DNA from: Ectobius pallidus
Taxonomy: Eukaryota > Arthropoda > Insecta > Blattodea > Ectobiidae
Reading direction: 5' to 3'
DNA: 64,000 nt
NCBI GenBank assembly: GCA_964059195.1
Contig: CAXKWD010000011.1
Location: 29,805,066 to 29,869,065, forward strand
In this document: one piece after another, positions 22,143-32,280 of the stretch
How positions within the stretch are numbered: the stretch's first letter is position 1
Layout: each line of letters begins with the position of its first letter
Notes under the pieces: model-generated
Database searches by the model: none
The model's input: the letters and a program-made list of their open reading frames with translations, nothing else
What the model was told of the DNA's origin: nothing
Position numbers and translations under genes: made by a program

Positions 22143-22645
22143 TGATAGAACGGGAATTATAGGCACAGTACAAAGAAAGTGGTACAGATGTCTCAAGAAC
22201 TACCTCTATTTTGGACACTAGCCAACATTTGACTCTTTGGTTCCTTTTGGTTTCTTGTCGCTCTTATTTCAATTATGAAAAAAGTGTGCTCATTCCAACT
22301 CTGGAGATTACACTTCGTAATATTAAAAAGAAATGATTTTCTATAAAGGTAGGCTACCTAGTAAAATAAGATTTTAAAGCAGTTTGGTTTTATTGAAAAT
22401 TCGTAATCTATAAACATACATCTTCAGCCTTATCTCAATGACTGTAAAGCAAGATCACTTTAAAAAGTTACATTAACGGAATGCATTTGAAGTCTTGGTA
22501 TAACTTAGGTTACATCATGTTCTTAATCATTTACAATCTTAACTCAATATACAGGTGAACATTTGATAGGAGTTATGAAATATGTGATTTTTTGTATAGA
22601 ACGGGACATATAGGCACAGTAGATAAAAAGCTGTACAAAGTGGTT
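22143..22645. repeat. Diverged direct repeat pair, about 450 bp apart
   Basis: TAGAACGGGAATTATAGGCA (22146-22165) and TAGAACGGGACATATAGGCA (22599-22618) are similar and both run on into CAGTA(C/G) and an A-rich GTACA block. It could be a pair of diverged ends of one element or a tandem duplication. Confidence 0.5.
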
Positions 22646-24228
22646 TTTATCCTGCTGGTAGAATTTAATTCCGTAATCTGATTTTTGTTATATTTTGACA
22701 TTATAAGTGGTGTCACTAGTGGCATCCAGTACTTGTACTATTTAACTATCTCTTAATAAATAGTCTATAATACATATTATTATTAATTATTATTATTAGA
22801 AATCTTTTACAGAATACACTTTTCAAGTGATGGAACAATGTCATCAGGGATACTTCGATTTAAACATGGAATATTTAATTATATTCTAAAATCACAAACT
22901 TTGTTGTTTAATTTTTCCAAATTAAATATAGAGTACGTTAAATTTGCCACAATTTTTTTTTAATGAATAGAAATTAATGAATAAATATTCATAATAACAT
23001 ACGCATAGAAACTTACAGAAAACATAAAGATTACACAAAATTTTACATAGGATACTGTGTACGAAAAAAATCGCGTACTTTTCTGATGAACATATGAAAT
23101 CAGAAGAGTTTCACCTACTGTATCCAACTTGTCTCATTTTACATGTTTTTCATTAAATAGAAGTTATATTGTATATTTATTATACAAGTAAAAGTATAAA
23201 TAAGCGTCAGTTTGAGGATAGCCTATTATCTCGAGGACACTGGTTTGCAGTGTTATACAATTGTTACAAAATCGTTATTTTAATTAATTTTATTAAATAC
23301 CACATAAATTACAACAAACATGACATTCCTCCAAAAATTATAATAAAACCATACAGTTGTGACATATTTTAGATTTTCACTATTTTAAGTTCCAGTTTTG
23401 CATTTTAATTTTGGGAGAGCAATGTATGTATAACAGGAACATTCTTCATTTCGAATTTTTTTATTATTCCTGAAACTTGTGCTGGTGTATGTTCGTAAAA
23501 TTTCTCTTTTTTATTATTTTGTTTTAATGCGGTGATGTAAATGAAAAATGAAACATCGTAGCAATGAAACCCAAGGAATGGAAATTATCTTTGATTACAT
23601 ATTGTTACAATCAGAGGGTTCCTCAGATAGAACCGTACGCACACACACTCGCACACAGAGAATGCTGATTCTGGGAGAAAGGGTCGGAGGCGGAAGGGGG
23701 GTGGGATTTGGGTAGTGAACAGTCAAAGATTGCTCCGATCTGCATTTAATGCACCAGCTGTGCTGGATTCCAAAATCTGCCTTCATTCCTGTCACTTTCC
23801 TGCACCCCCTCCCGCTCCGTTCTCTGGAAACGTTCTCATCCCTTTCACAAAACCCATGCCGTGTTCCTCTCTTCTTTCCTCTCTCTGTCTCTCTGTCTCT
23901 CTGTCTCTCTCTCACTCTCTCTCTGTCTCTCACACATACACACATATATACATGTAGACTGCATTTCGCTTTTACTCCCATATTATAGGATTTTTTAGAT
24001 AAAAATGGAAATTATATTTCATGAAAATTCGCGTGTGGTGTCGTCGGACATCCTACGCTTTTCTGGCGCCTCATCTGGGACTCCTCGCGGTGAGAGAGCG
24101 TTCAGATTTTGAACCACTCCTGAATTTAATTCCACTTAGTTTCTGTTTGTTTCTGTTGCATGTTTTAAAAAATAAAGTACATATTTTCAGAATTTAAATC
24201 AATAAATTGTCTTGAAAATGTAAAACCT
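22646..24228. other. A+T-rich stretch; (CTCTGT)n-type microsatellite at 23870-23945
   Basis: No genes. 23640-23950 is less A+T-rich and ends in a CT/CA simple repeat; the overlapping frames there (up to 128 codons) are low-complexity artefacts. Confidence 0.5.
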
Positions 24229-25046
24229 TAGTAGTTCTAGAAAAAACGTTTGATAATGTGAATTTGGGAATTTTTTTTTGAAATACTCAGAGAATTATGA
24301 ATTAAATTTAGAGATATGATAATCATATGGAATTTATACAAGGAAGAAAAATCAATAATAAACTGTGGAAACAGTCAAGTAATAGCTCATATAAGGATGT
24401 GCATTATCACCAATATTGTTCAATGCATAGCCTACATACAAAGAGCATTAAATGAAGTCACTGAAGAAATAGACATGGACTTAAAACACTTGCCTTCAGT
24501 AATAAAAATAAATTGCTCACATCCAGTAATATTAGTTTAGAAATTAGGAAGAATTTGAAGAAATATATGTATGGAGCATAATATTGTATGATTTGAAACT
24601 TGGTCAATCCTGAAATATGAAGAAGAATAGAAGCATTTGAAATACCCTACAGAAAAATCCTGAAAATTAGCTGGTTCGAAAAAATTACCAACGGGGAAGT
24701 TTATGAGATAGCAAAAACAGAGAAATGAATTTGGAACCAAATAAGAAAAAGACGAATAAAACTCATAGGGCATTTACTAAAGCACCAAAGTATTATGAAA
24801 ATTAGTATCGAAGGCACAATAATTGAAGGTAAGAATAGCAAAGGGAGAGCAAGACTACAGTACTTTGAACAAATTAAGGAGGACATGAGCTGTAAAACAT
24901 ATGAAGAATTAAAAAGGAAGGCAGAAAGAAGATCAGAACGGAGAATCGCAGCAAACCAATCCAAGAATTGAAGACTAAAGAAGAAAGGAGAAATAGTTCT
25001 ATGAACAATATACCTCACGCAAAAAAAAAAAAAAAAAAAAAAAAAA
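24229..25046 (+). pseudogene. LINE (endonuclease/reverse-transcriptase type), 5'-truncated, internally damaged, with poly(A) tail
   Basis: The broken frames contain LEKTFDNVN near 24237 (reverse-transcriptase motif A with its catalytic Asp), NLYKEEKSII, then GCALSPILFN near 24396 (the next reverse-transcriptase core block) and RALNEVTEE. The YADD catalytic block is missing, so the middle is deleted. The C-terminal part follows: IPYRKILKISW, KRRIKLIGHLLKH (about 24751), GKSRGR-like and YEELKRKAERRSERR (about 24900), typical of this LINE type's tail. A 3' non-coding end of ~50 bp runs into a 26-base poly(A) at 25021-25046. It cannot be active. The overlapping minus-strand frames (24537-25018) are shadows. 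Confidence 0.85.
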
Positions 25047-26590
25047 CTAAGATCTGTTCTTCGTCTCGAAGCCTAATAAAAATGTTAAAAATCCTTACGT
25101 CTCTTTAATGACTTCAAGAAACAAGCATGCCAAAGCGGAAGAAATTGGAAAAAAAAGCGTTCGATCGTGACTGCGTAAGACGCAAATTAACAAACAGGCG
25201 AAATGCCGGTAAACCATTAGAGTTATGTCAAGAACGTAACAGAATGAAAATATAGAAAATGTTACACTCGAGAGTAAAAGTAGTCTTCAAATGATTACAG
25301 CATGAACCGTTTGGCTAGGATCGTTGAAAAAAGCTGATTATTACATAAAACGGAACCATTAAAATGGCCATCATGTTAAAACGGAATAAAAAATAATGAC
25401 TTTAATAAACAATTATTCAAAATTAGAAGAAAATGGAACGCATTCAATCATAACTGTGTAACACACAAATTTATAGACGGGCGAGTTAAAACAGTGCCTA
25501 GATTTGCTCGGTTAAAAAATTAATAATAATAATAATAATAATAATATAATAATGCTCCACTGCCCAGCAGATAGAAATTGCTTTATTTACCAACTGGAAT
25601 ACCAGTAAATTGGCCGGTTATCATCATTCGATTCTGTGTACAAAAAGCCCTTCTGTTACATTCTGAGTTTAGAGAAACATTTGCGAACATAATCTAATTA
25701 CATACAATACAATTTTTATACATTTATATATATAAAAAAACAAATTGGACCCCAACAAAAATTTATATAACTTTTAAAAGGCTTTTTTTTTAATTTATTT
25801 GCATATCAGACGAATGGCTATAGGCGAATTTTCGAACATACATAAAAAATTTATAAATCAACTACATGCCCTTCTACTTCTATAAATAGAAGTTTACCTA
25901 ACTTTTTAAGAAATGTTACATCTATGGAACTGCAAAATAATGTTCTTTTGTCTTCTTCACATTTATTATTTTATTACCTATTGAGACCTCTCTCCAACTA
26001 ATTATATTGTTTCTGTTAATTGTAATACAACATCTAAAGTATCCTCTTTATCATTGCATAGTGAGCAAGATTAGGGAGTACTGAGAATCTTGTCAAAGTG
26101 TTTCGTGTCTTGTCATAGTAGAGGATATCTTGCTCTTCTGGGTAAAAAGAAGCACTCTTAAATTATTTTAATGTAATATGGGCCTAAATGAATTTGATTT
26201 TAGTGAAATATGGAGAATCGTTCTTTATACATGTACTACTTGAAATCTGAGCACGTGAAAAAGGTTTTAAATATTACTATCCAAATACTAATCTAATTAC
26301 ATCCAGTGTTGGTAATTACCAACACTAAAATACGTTTAAAGTATATTTGATTAACGGGTAATCACATATAAATAAACAAACACAACAATTAAAATGTTCA
26401 TTTATTTACTCGAGCTTCTCTTTCACATAGAATTTTCCAAAATACACAGAATATTGCACAGATGTGTTTTACATGCAATTGTGATTAATTTCAATTTTAA
26501 CTTAAACGAACTTTCAGTTTGATATTATGTGAATTGTACAGTTTCAGTACTGAACATTTTGTTATGGGGTTAACAATCAGTTTGTATCTT
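25047..26590. other. A+T-rich stretch; short (AAT)n at about 25520-25545
   Basis: No frames or repeat borders apart from the microsatellite. Confidence 0.5.
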
Positions 26591-26597
26591 TCGGCCT

Positions 26598-26617
26598 ATT
26601 ATATATATATATATATT
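26598..26617. repeat. (TA)n microsatellite
   Basis: Ten or so TA units. It lies just before the start of the repeat at 26640. Confidence 0.9.
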
Positions 26618-26639
26618 GCTTACTTTAGAACGCTATACA

Positions 26640-26940
26640 AGCAGACGAAATCGAAATTGTGTTTTTAATCAATGGACATTTATATTATTTCAATTCCAAA
26701 CAAGTTATGTTGTGTTTTCATTCTGCTTATTGGCAACATGTGACATATTAATCACCACACGTTGACGCCTCACGAGTCCGGTAACGAGCTGACGTTTTAT
26801 CAGTTAAAATTGCATCCTTGCGATTCGAGGAAGGATATTATAAGATAAACGATCGTGATTGGGCCATATCAGAGGAATTGCTAAATTTATTGGTCGATAT
26901 CAAACATACAGTATATGAATGTAATAGTCGAAATAAACAT
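26640..26940 (-). repeat. Large inverted-repeat element, single-arm copy
   Basis: On the minus strand this follows the left arm of the palindrome at 46815 and the copy at 52626: shared blocks are GATATYGACCAAT, CAATCACGAT, TTACYGGACWC, GTGATTAATAYGTCA and TTTGGAATTGAAATAATAT. Only one arm is present. No coding frame. Confidence 0.7.
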
Positions 26941-27076
26941 ATAGCTTATATTCTATAGAATTGACTCGGGATACCAGTAGTAAAGCAAGCAGGGTATCCA
27001 TAGGTGGGTTAGGATTATTGTCGCATGGGCCATTTCAGTAATAAAGGTGTATTTTGTTCCAATAAATCTTCCTACT
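26941..27076. other. Spacer
   Basis: Nothing recognised. Confidence 0.4.
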
Positions 27077-27177
27077 ACCAGGTAATTTCTGTCTGTAAGT
27101 TATTCCTGTAACCCCTTAGTTTCCGAGAGAGGGCAGAGGGACAGGTGGTAAGCCCATCGCCCCTCACCAGGTAATTT
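27077..27177 (-). mobile_element. Short retroelement fragment with 12-bp target duplication
   Basis: ACCAGGTAATTT occurs at 27077-27088 and 27166-27177. The 77 bases between are, on the minus strand, similar to about 2138-2190 of the element at 1945-2280 (GCGATGGGCTTACCACCTGT). It is a very short, 5'-truncated insertion of that family. Confidence 0.65.
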
Positions 27178-27324
27178 ACTTGGGATGTTTTATCGGTATT
27201 ATTGCAATTTTTCTATAAACTGACATAAAATATATTTTGCCTTGAAAACTGGAGAACTACCGGTAGGTATGTTATAATAATTTTTACATTGAACCTTCCT
27301 ACTACCAGGTTATCATTGTTACAA

Positions 27325-27665
27325 TGAATACTACTGGGGTCATAAAGACCCCAATAAATTTACAGTATTGCAATAGTTTTTTTAAGGCGTAAAACAACTA
27401 CTCATGTGAGGATTTTTACATAATGTTACATTCAAAGAAAAAAGCAAATTTTGAATGGGGTCGTATCGACCCCAATTGTACTCAGTGCAAACAATGAATA
27501 CATTTTAATGTGTTGAGAATATAAAAATTAATAAAACGTCTTTGGATACAGTTGACTCAGAGGGATGGATTCATATTTTTTTTATATAATTATAGTTTTA
27601 AAACTAGCGGAGAAATTTATTTCAAAAGAGCTTTTTGGGGGTCTTATTGACCCCAATGCTACGAA
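27325..27665. mobile_element. Possible small DNA element with GGGGTC...GACCCC hairpins
   Basis: Three short palindromes of the form GGGGTC-N5-GACCCC lie at about 27334, 27459 and 27639. The outer two, with their flanks (ACTGGGGTCATAAAGACCCC and its inverted counterpart near 27639-27665), look like terminal inverted repeats. I recall similar GGGGTCNNNNNGACCCC ends in piggyBac-like elements, but no TTAA duplication is visible, so the family is a guess. Confidence 0.35.
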
Positions 27666-28588
27666 TACTTTGATTTGTGTATTTTCCCTTATTCCAACAC
27701 ATGAACATACTACTTAGCGCCATGTAAAAAATTTCGCGGTACCGGATGTAATTTTGTTTTGTTTTCCGCATCATAACGTATTGAGTTCTTGCCTTAACAG
27801 AAGCGTACACAATAAACTAATTTCACAAACTGGTCGATACGGTTATAAATATCGGTGATTAACTCGATACTGGTCGCTTAACCACACACTCAACGTGAAT
27901 GCGTGTTTGACACAAAAGTTTTCCGCTCTTTATGTTCGGTGTTAAAGTTGCTACTAACTATTGAATGGTGTCGGTGCCACTACGAGTCAGTTTTCTGCCA
28001 GGGCTGGACAAAATTCAACCAAAGCTTTATTATCTGAAAAACAGGCCTGGATTAAGGCAAAAGAGACATATAGTATGAGTTTTTTTCCCTTCCTATCCTC
28101 ACCCGTCGTAAATCTCAAGGAACGAGGGTAAGTCATTAAGTATCCTCACATTTTGTTTAATCTTTTGCAGGTTGGCTGTACCGCTTTCTGCTCGCGCACG
28201 TTGACATGTTATTCATTTTATTACTGAAGTACATTCTTCTTATGGTGAGGAATGTGATGTAATATAAATATATTATTGGGCAGCACTCACTACTGTTTAT
28301 TGATCCTTTTTTGAAGCCGTTGTCAAATGTTACTTAATCTTGCGTGGAGCCTTCGTCTTCTTCATAAGATAATAAAATAATAAAACATACGCATAACACA
28401 AACACTAAAAATGTCAATTTCACAACAGAAATCACGACGTTTCGCGAGACACCATGAACGTCTCGCGTTTTCAAGTGAAAACGAGATGTTAGGTCGAGCA
28501 GTCTTTCCGAACGTTATTCATTTGTCTCCGCTTGTGGAATGCTTGACCATTATGACTCCAGTGAGTGTTGCACTGTTGCACATTAAAC
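27666..28588. other. Unassigned; slightly higher G+C near 28400-28588
   Basis: The 81-codon frame at 28411-28656 overlaps the mariner start in another frame and is not called. 28400-28588 may include the 5' untranslated part of the mariner. Confidence 0.35.
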
Positions 28589-29320
28589 ATGGCTCCACCG
28601 CTCATCGTTTACACCAAAGAAGGACAGCGTGCAGTGATATGTTTTTTTTCGTCTGAAGGTGTACCAGGAGCCGAAATCAGTCGAAGACTTTCCGCACAAT
28701 ATGGTGGAATATTTTACCACGGCGAAGCGTTTACGAATGGATTGAAAAGTTCAAACATGGTTGGACAAGTGTGAAGGACGAGGAAAGAACTGGACCCCAA
28801 TCCACATCCACTAGTGACGCCAACATTGAGCAAGTGCGTATGATGATTCAGATAAACCGAAGAGTGACTGTCGATGAAGTGACCGTCGATTCACCACAGA
28901 CCCATAGGCGTACCGAGGGGGGGTTTTGGGGGTTTGAACCCCCCCCCCATTGATTAAAAAAAGGAAAATTCTATAATTTTTTTAAGTCTGCTTATAAATT
29001 ACTTAATACAAGTATAAAGCGTGGGAAGCTTAAAACTCGTTATTTTGCGTCTTAATTTTACAAATTTTCCGGGGCAGACCCCCGGAAGCTTAAAACTCGT
29101 TATTTTGCATCTTGATTTTTAAAATTTTCCGGGGGAGGACCCCCGGACCTCTCCCCCATCCAGACCCCGCGGATGTTATAACCCCCCCCCATATGGTCGG
29201 CCTGGTTACGCCTATGCACAGACCTGAAGGCTTACGTGGCTTGCTGCTCTGCTGAAAAACTTCTTTTCTGAAGGCATCAGGAAGCTTGTGCAATAGCGTA
29301 TCAAGTGCATTGAGAAGTAA
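28589..29320 (+). pseudogene. mariner element, internally deleted and split by a hAT insertion
   Basis: 28589-28886 encodes, in two frames, the N-terminal DNA-binding part of a mariner transposase (MAPPLIVYTKE, GVPGAEISRRLSAQYGG, then SVYEWIEKFK, NIEQVRMMIQ, RRVTVDEV), with a frameshift near 28690. The catalytic core is missing; the sequence then jumps to C-terminal motifs at about 29255-29320 (FFSEGIRKLV, then a KCI and YVEK-like end). A 314-bp element lies in the gap and is flanked by an 8-bp duplication, so the internal deletion probably came first. Dead copy. Confidence 0.85.
28903..29216. mobile_element. Non-autonomous hAT element, 314 bp, nested in mariner
   Basis: The ends CATAGGCGTACC and GGTTACGCCTATG are inverted copies, flanked by the exact 8-mer CACAGACC at 28895-28902 and 29217-29224. 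It contains G-runs and C-runs near its ends (28915-28950, 29180-29190) and an internal direct repeat (GGAAGCTTAAAACTCGTTAT at 29018-29043 and 29084-29109). No transposase. Confidence 0.92.
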
Positions 29321-29510
29321 GGGAACTATGTTGAAAAGTGAAGTAATTGAAAGTTTTTAATTCTTGTTGTAATAAATTTAAACAAAGAGAGTGCGTACTG
29401 TAGTATTGTTACTTTTACCAGTTTTTTTAAACATGAGTGTGAATTACTGTAAGTTGTTGTTTTTTATTTTAAGATTATGGGATTACCAGAAATCTTGTGT
29501 ACTGATTCTA
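29321..29510. other. Spacer
   Basis: A+T-rich sequence between the mariner C-terminal remnant and repeat R; nothing recognised. Confidence 0.4.
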
Positions 29511-29897
29511 AATATGTGGTAGAATCCTGAAATTTGTATGTAGTGTAGGTGCCACTTCTTAAAGATTTTTTCACAAGAACTGCATCTACCCGTTGTCACT
29601 TTAATCACCTTCCACCTATCAATCAGTGAATAGAAAGGTAATTAGGGTTATTCACACTTTTCTGCGGTCCAGTGCAATGTTTCCAAAATCGTACCACCGT
29701 ACGTTTACTTCACTTGAGAAGTGGTGAATGACAGCGGCAGTACTGGGGAAACCCACGCGACTACAAGAGCACCTGTTCTTTGTCGGTGTCTGCATCGGTG
29801 CAGATTTTAGGATTAGGGAACAATGCTATTATTTTCTTTTGTAGATAGACGATGGTTTGGGACGAGGTCTTCTTAAAATGGCAAGAAAAGTACTATG
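29511..29897 (+). repeat. Unrecognised interspersed repeat R, copy 2
   Basis: Aligns with 5583-5960 over its whole length, with the same conserved blocks (CACTTGAGAAGTGGTGAATG near 29711; GGTTTGGGACGAGG near 29855; CTTCTTAAAATGG). In both copies an AAAATGG block, a fair start context, lies at the 3' end. No target duplication or terminal repeat is seen. Confidence 0.7.
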
Positions 29898-30114
29898 CTA
29901 CTTCATACAACAATAATTGGCCCAAGTTCGCGGTTTCGATTATCATGCAGGTCAATAGTAGAACTGGAATTAATACAAGCAACATTAATACAAATATCGA
30001 TTCTCCCAAAGCCACTGAGAACATAAAACCCAATTTCAATGTTTTATTATTTTCCAGAGGGGAAATTATAAGTCTTTAAAGGTGTTCAGTTTTATAGTGA
30101 TCATACTGTATTAT
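29898..30114. other. Spacer
   Basis: Nothing recognised. Confidence 0.4.
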
Positions 30115-30470
30115 AGGCTCAGTACCACAAAAGGATTCGTTACTTGGGATACTTTCTTTCCAACGGTTGAAGTACCAGTACGTCTTAGAACTGTTGTTAA
30201 ATCCGACTTTATAGAGACCCAATTTCTGTCTGGACATGGGAATTTTGGCTTCTATTTCGAAAGATTCAAAGTGATGAGAGAAAATGGATACTGTCGAACA
30301 TCTTTTTATTTAACTGTCCAGTGTTTGAAAGAGAAAGACATGTTTTAAAAGGACATCTAGTTTCTTGTAAACTTCTTTACGCTAAACCATTATTTCATAT
30401 ATTTCTAAGGAAATGCTGTTCTAGACAATTTTATGATTTATTTCTTATGTACATAATCGATTATAGTTTA
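30115..30470 (+). pseudogene. LINE C-terminal fragment
   Basis: The 88-codon frame at 30082-30348 has, from about residue 16, STTKGFVTWDTFFPTVE, then FIETQFLSGHGNFGFY and FERFK..ENGYC. This matches the C-terminal region of R1/Jockey-type LINE proteins, where GHGNF is followed by a zinc-finger-like CPVC/C..H block. The block after ENGYC is damaged, but FERER and a VLKGHLV-like end can be read in another frame up to about 30400. Truncated at both ends. Confidence 0.7.
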
Positions 30471-30672
30471 AAGTTACCAGGGTGATTGGGTGTAATGCTC
30501 AGCACTGGTATATCATAGCCAAATAGAGAAAGATAAATATGTAGGCTAAATTACAAATTAAATTTGTTAAAACTATAACCCTAATGTACCTTCGGGTAAA
30601 ATAAGGTTTATAAAACTGTATATCCAATAAAATAAATATTGTATTATAAGGCTTTATAATAGTATATTGCGA
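30471..30672. other. Spacer
   Basis: Nothing recognised. Confidence 0.4.
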
Positions 30673-30674
30673 TA

Positions 30675-30973
30675 CAAGTGCCGTAAGCGGTGCATACGGA
30701 TCGAGGAAAGAGTTTGAAAAAACGAAGCGTTTGCGCCGAGTTTTTTCAATTTCAATTATTTATATAAATTTAGTTATATTAATTGAGATATTAGCTGAAA
30801 ATATTATATATATACATTATTTAAGATAGATGTTTATTTCAGAAAGTGATTCGCATGTGTTGGTTGTTATGGGGACTGAATATTTGTCCAGTTAAAGTCG
30901 CCACAAACTAGGGGGCCTTGGTTCCGGTCTTCCATAAAGGCTTGTATTATGATAATTTTACTTACGGCACTTG
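30675..30973. mobile_element. TIR element, 299 bp, TA-flanked
   Basis: CAAGTGCCGTAAG at the left is matched by CTTACGGCACTTG at the right, each flanked by TA (30673-30674 and 30974-30975). A TA duplication suggests the Tc1/mariner superfamily. The body is A+T-rich and non-coding. Confidence 0.7.
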
Positions 30974-30975
30974 TA

Positions 30976-32280
30976 CTTTTTGTAATTTTTACCGTACGGA
31001 GATACTTGGTATGAGGAATGCTAAACGCGAGCATTGATCACGTAGAAGTGTAATGCGAAAAATAACATTAAACTCAATAAACTGACATACCAGAAAATTA
31101 TAATGACATTCGATGTTAAGAATGTTGGGGGGGTAGAGAGAAATGTTTTGATGACTGGCACTGAAAAAGAGACGACATGGCTTATGGGAACGGATAACGA
31201 CATGCTGATGTGGGGGCGGTGGTGGTGTGGTTTCAAAGATCATTAGATGAGGCGGTGTGTCGCTGTTTTGTGACAAATTTCACGACAATAGGATTCGCAT
31301 GCATTGTGGTTTTAGAGTTGATCAATATAAGCCATGTCTCGTCCCTCGACCAGCAAACTTTGAGACGTGAAATGAAATAGCGTCGGGTTGGACAATATCA
31401 ATATCAACTGCGATGTCAATTCACCGGCATCCTCAAACAGAGTGGTAAAAATACGCTTTTATTTCTACCTTCCCCCTTTTCTTTATGGGTCTGTCAGATA
31501 ATTACATTTCAGAGTTAATTTTTTGAAACTCCTTTTAATCATTAGGCTCTTGCATTACATCTTTCGAGTTAATCTAGATATTTTCTTTACGACGTGTTAC
31601 GACGCTTAGAGCACCATAAAATAACTGTAATGAATGTTTTGTCCCTTAGCGCACATAGTTCATATATAATACAGAATTAAAAAAAAAAAGACTTCAAATA
31701 AGCCCAAACACGACTAGGATACGATAGATTTTATGACTTCATCATCAGATCAGTTCCACGGTACCCTTTCATTAGAAGTTAGAGTCCTTTATTTCATTTT
31801 TAAAAATTTCCTTCGTCTTCCATTTTTCCACCATTAGGGGTGGTAATTTGTCTTCATAATGTTTTTATTTGTGTCTTCGTATACATTTATTTATGTGTAT
31901 ATTTTCGCATAGATACATTACTAAATTATAAATAAAATTCGAGACCATAAAGAATTTTATCCCCTAATTTATCCTAATTTCACCCTGGTTGCGTGCACAT
32001 CGGCACAATCACATTTTCGTGCACATCAGCATATTATTTTTATCTTGCAATATCATCGTGCTCATCGCCACACATCCTTCGTAGGGGTGGATAGAGAGAC
32101 AAAGTTAGAATTACATTATCGTACTGAATCCAATGGAGTTCACAGCAACTGCTAGATAGACAGAAAGCAAAACACACCCTTTTATTATTATTGATACATA
32201 CTGTGTACATTAATATTATAATTGTATTATTTAGACATCATTCATGAACTATCTGCCTGCGATAGTATGCGACTATGAAT
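30976..32280. other. A+T-rich stretch; degenerate tandem motif at 31985-32075
   Basis: The motif CGTGCACATCRGCA appears at about 31990 and 32020, with a diverged third (CGTGCTCATCGCCA) near 32058. Otherwise nothing recognised. The 95- and 71-codon minus frames at 30989-31276 have no recognised similarity. Confidence 0.5.

Noticed and set aside
23595..23988. Overlapping frames of 79-128 codons
   Set aside because: Driven by the CT/CA microsatellite and its complement.
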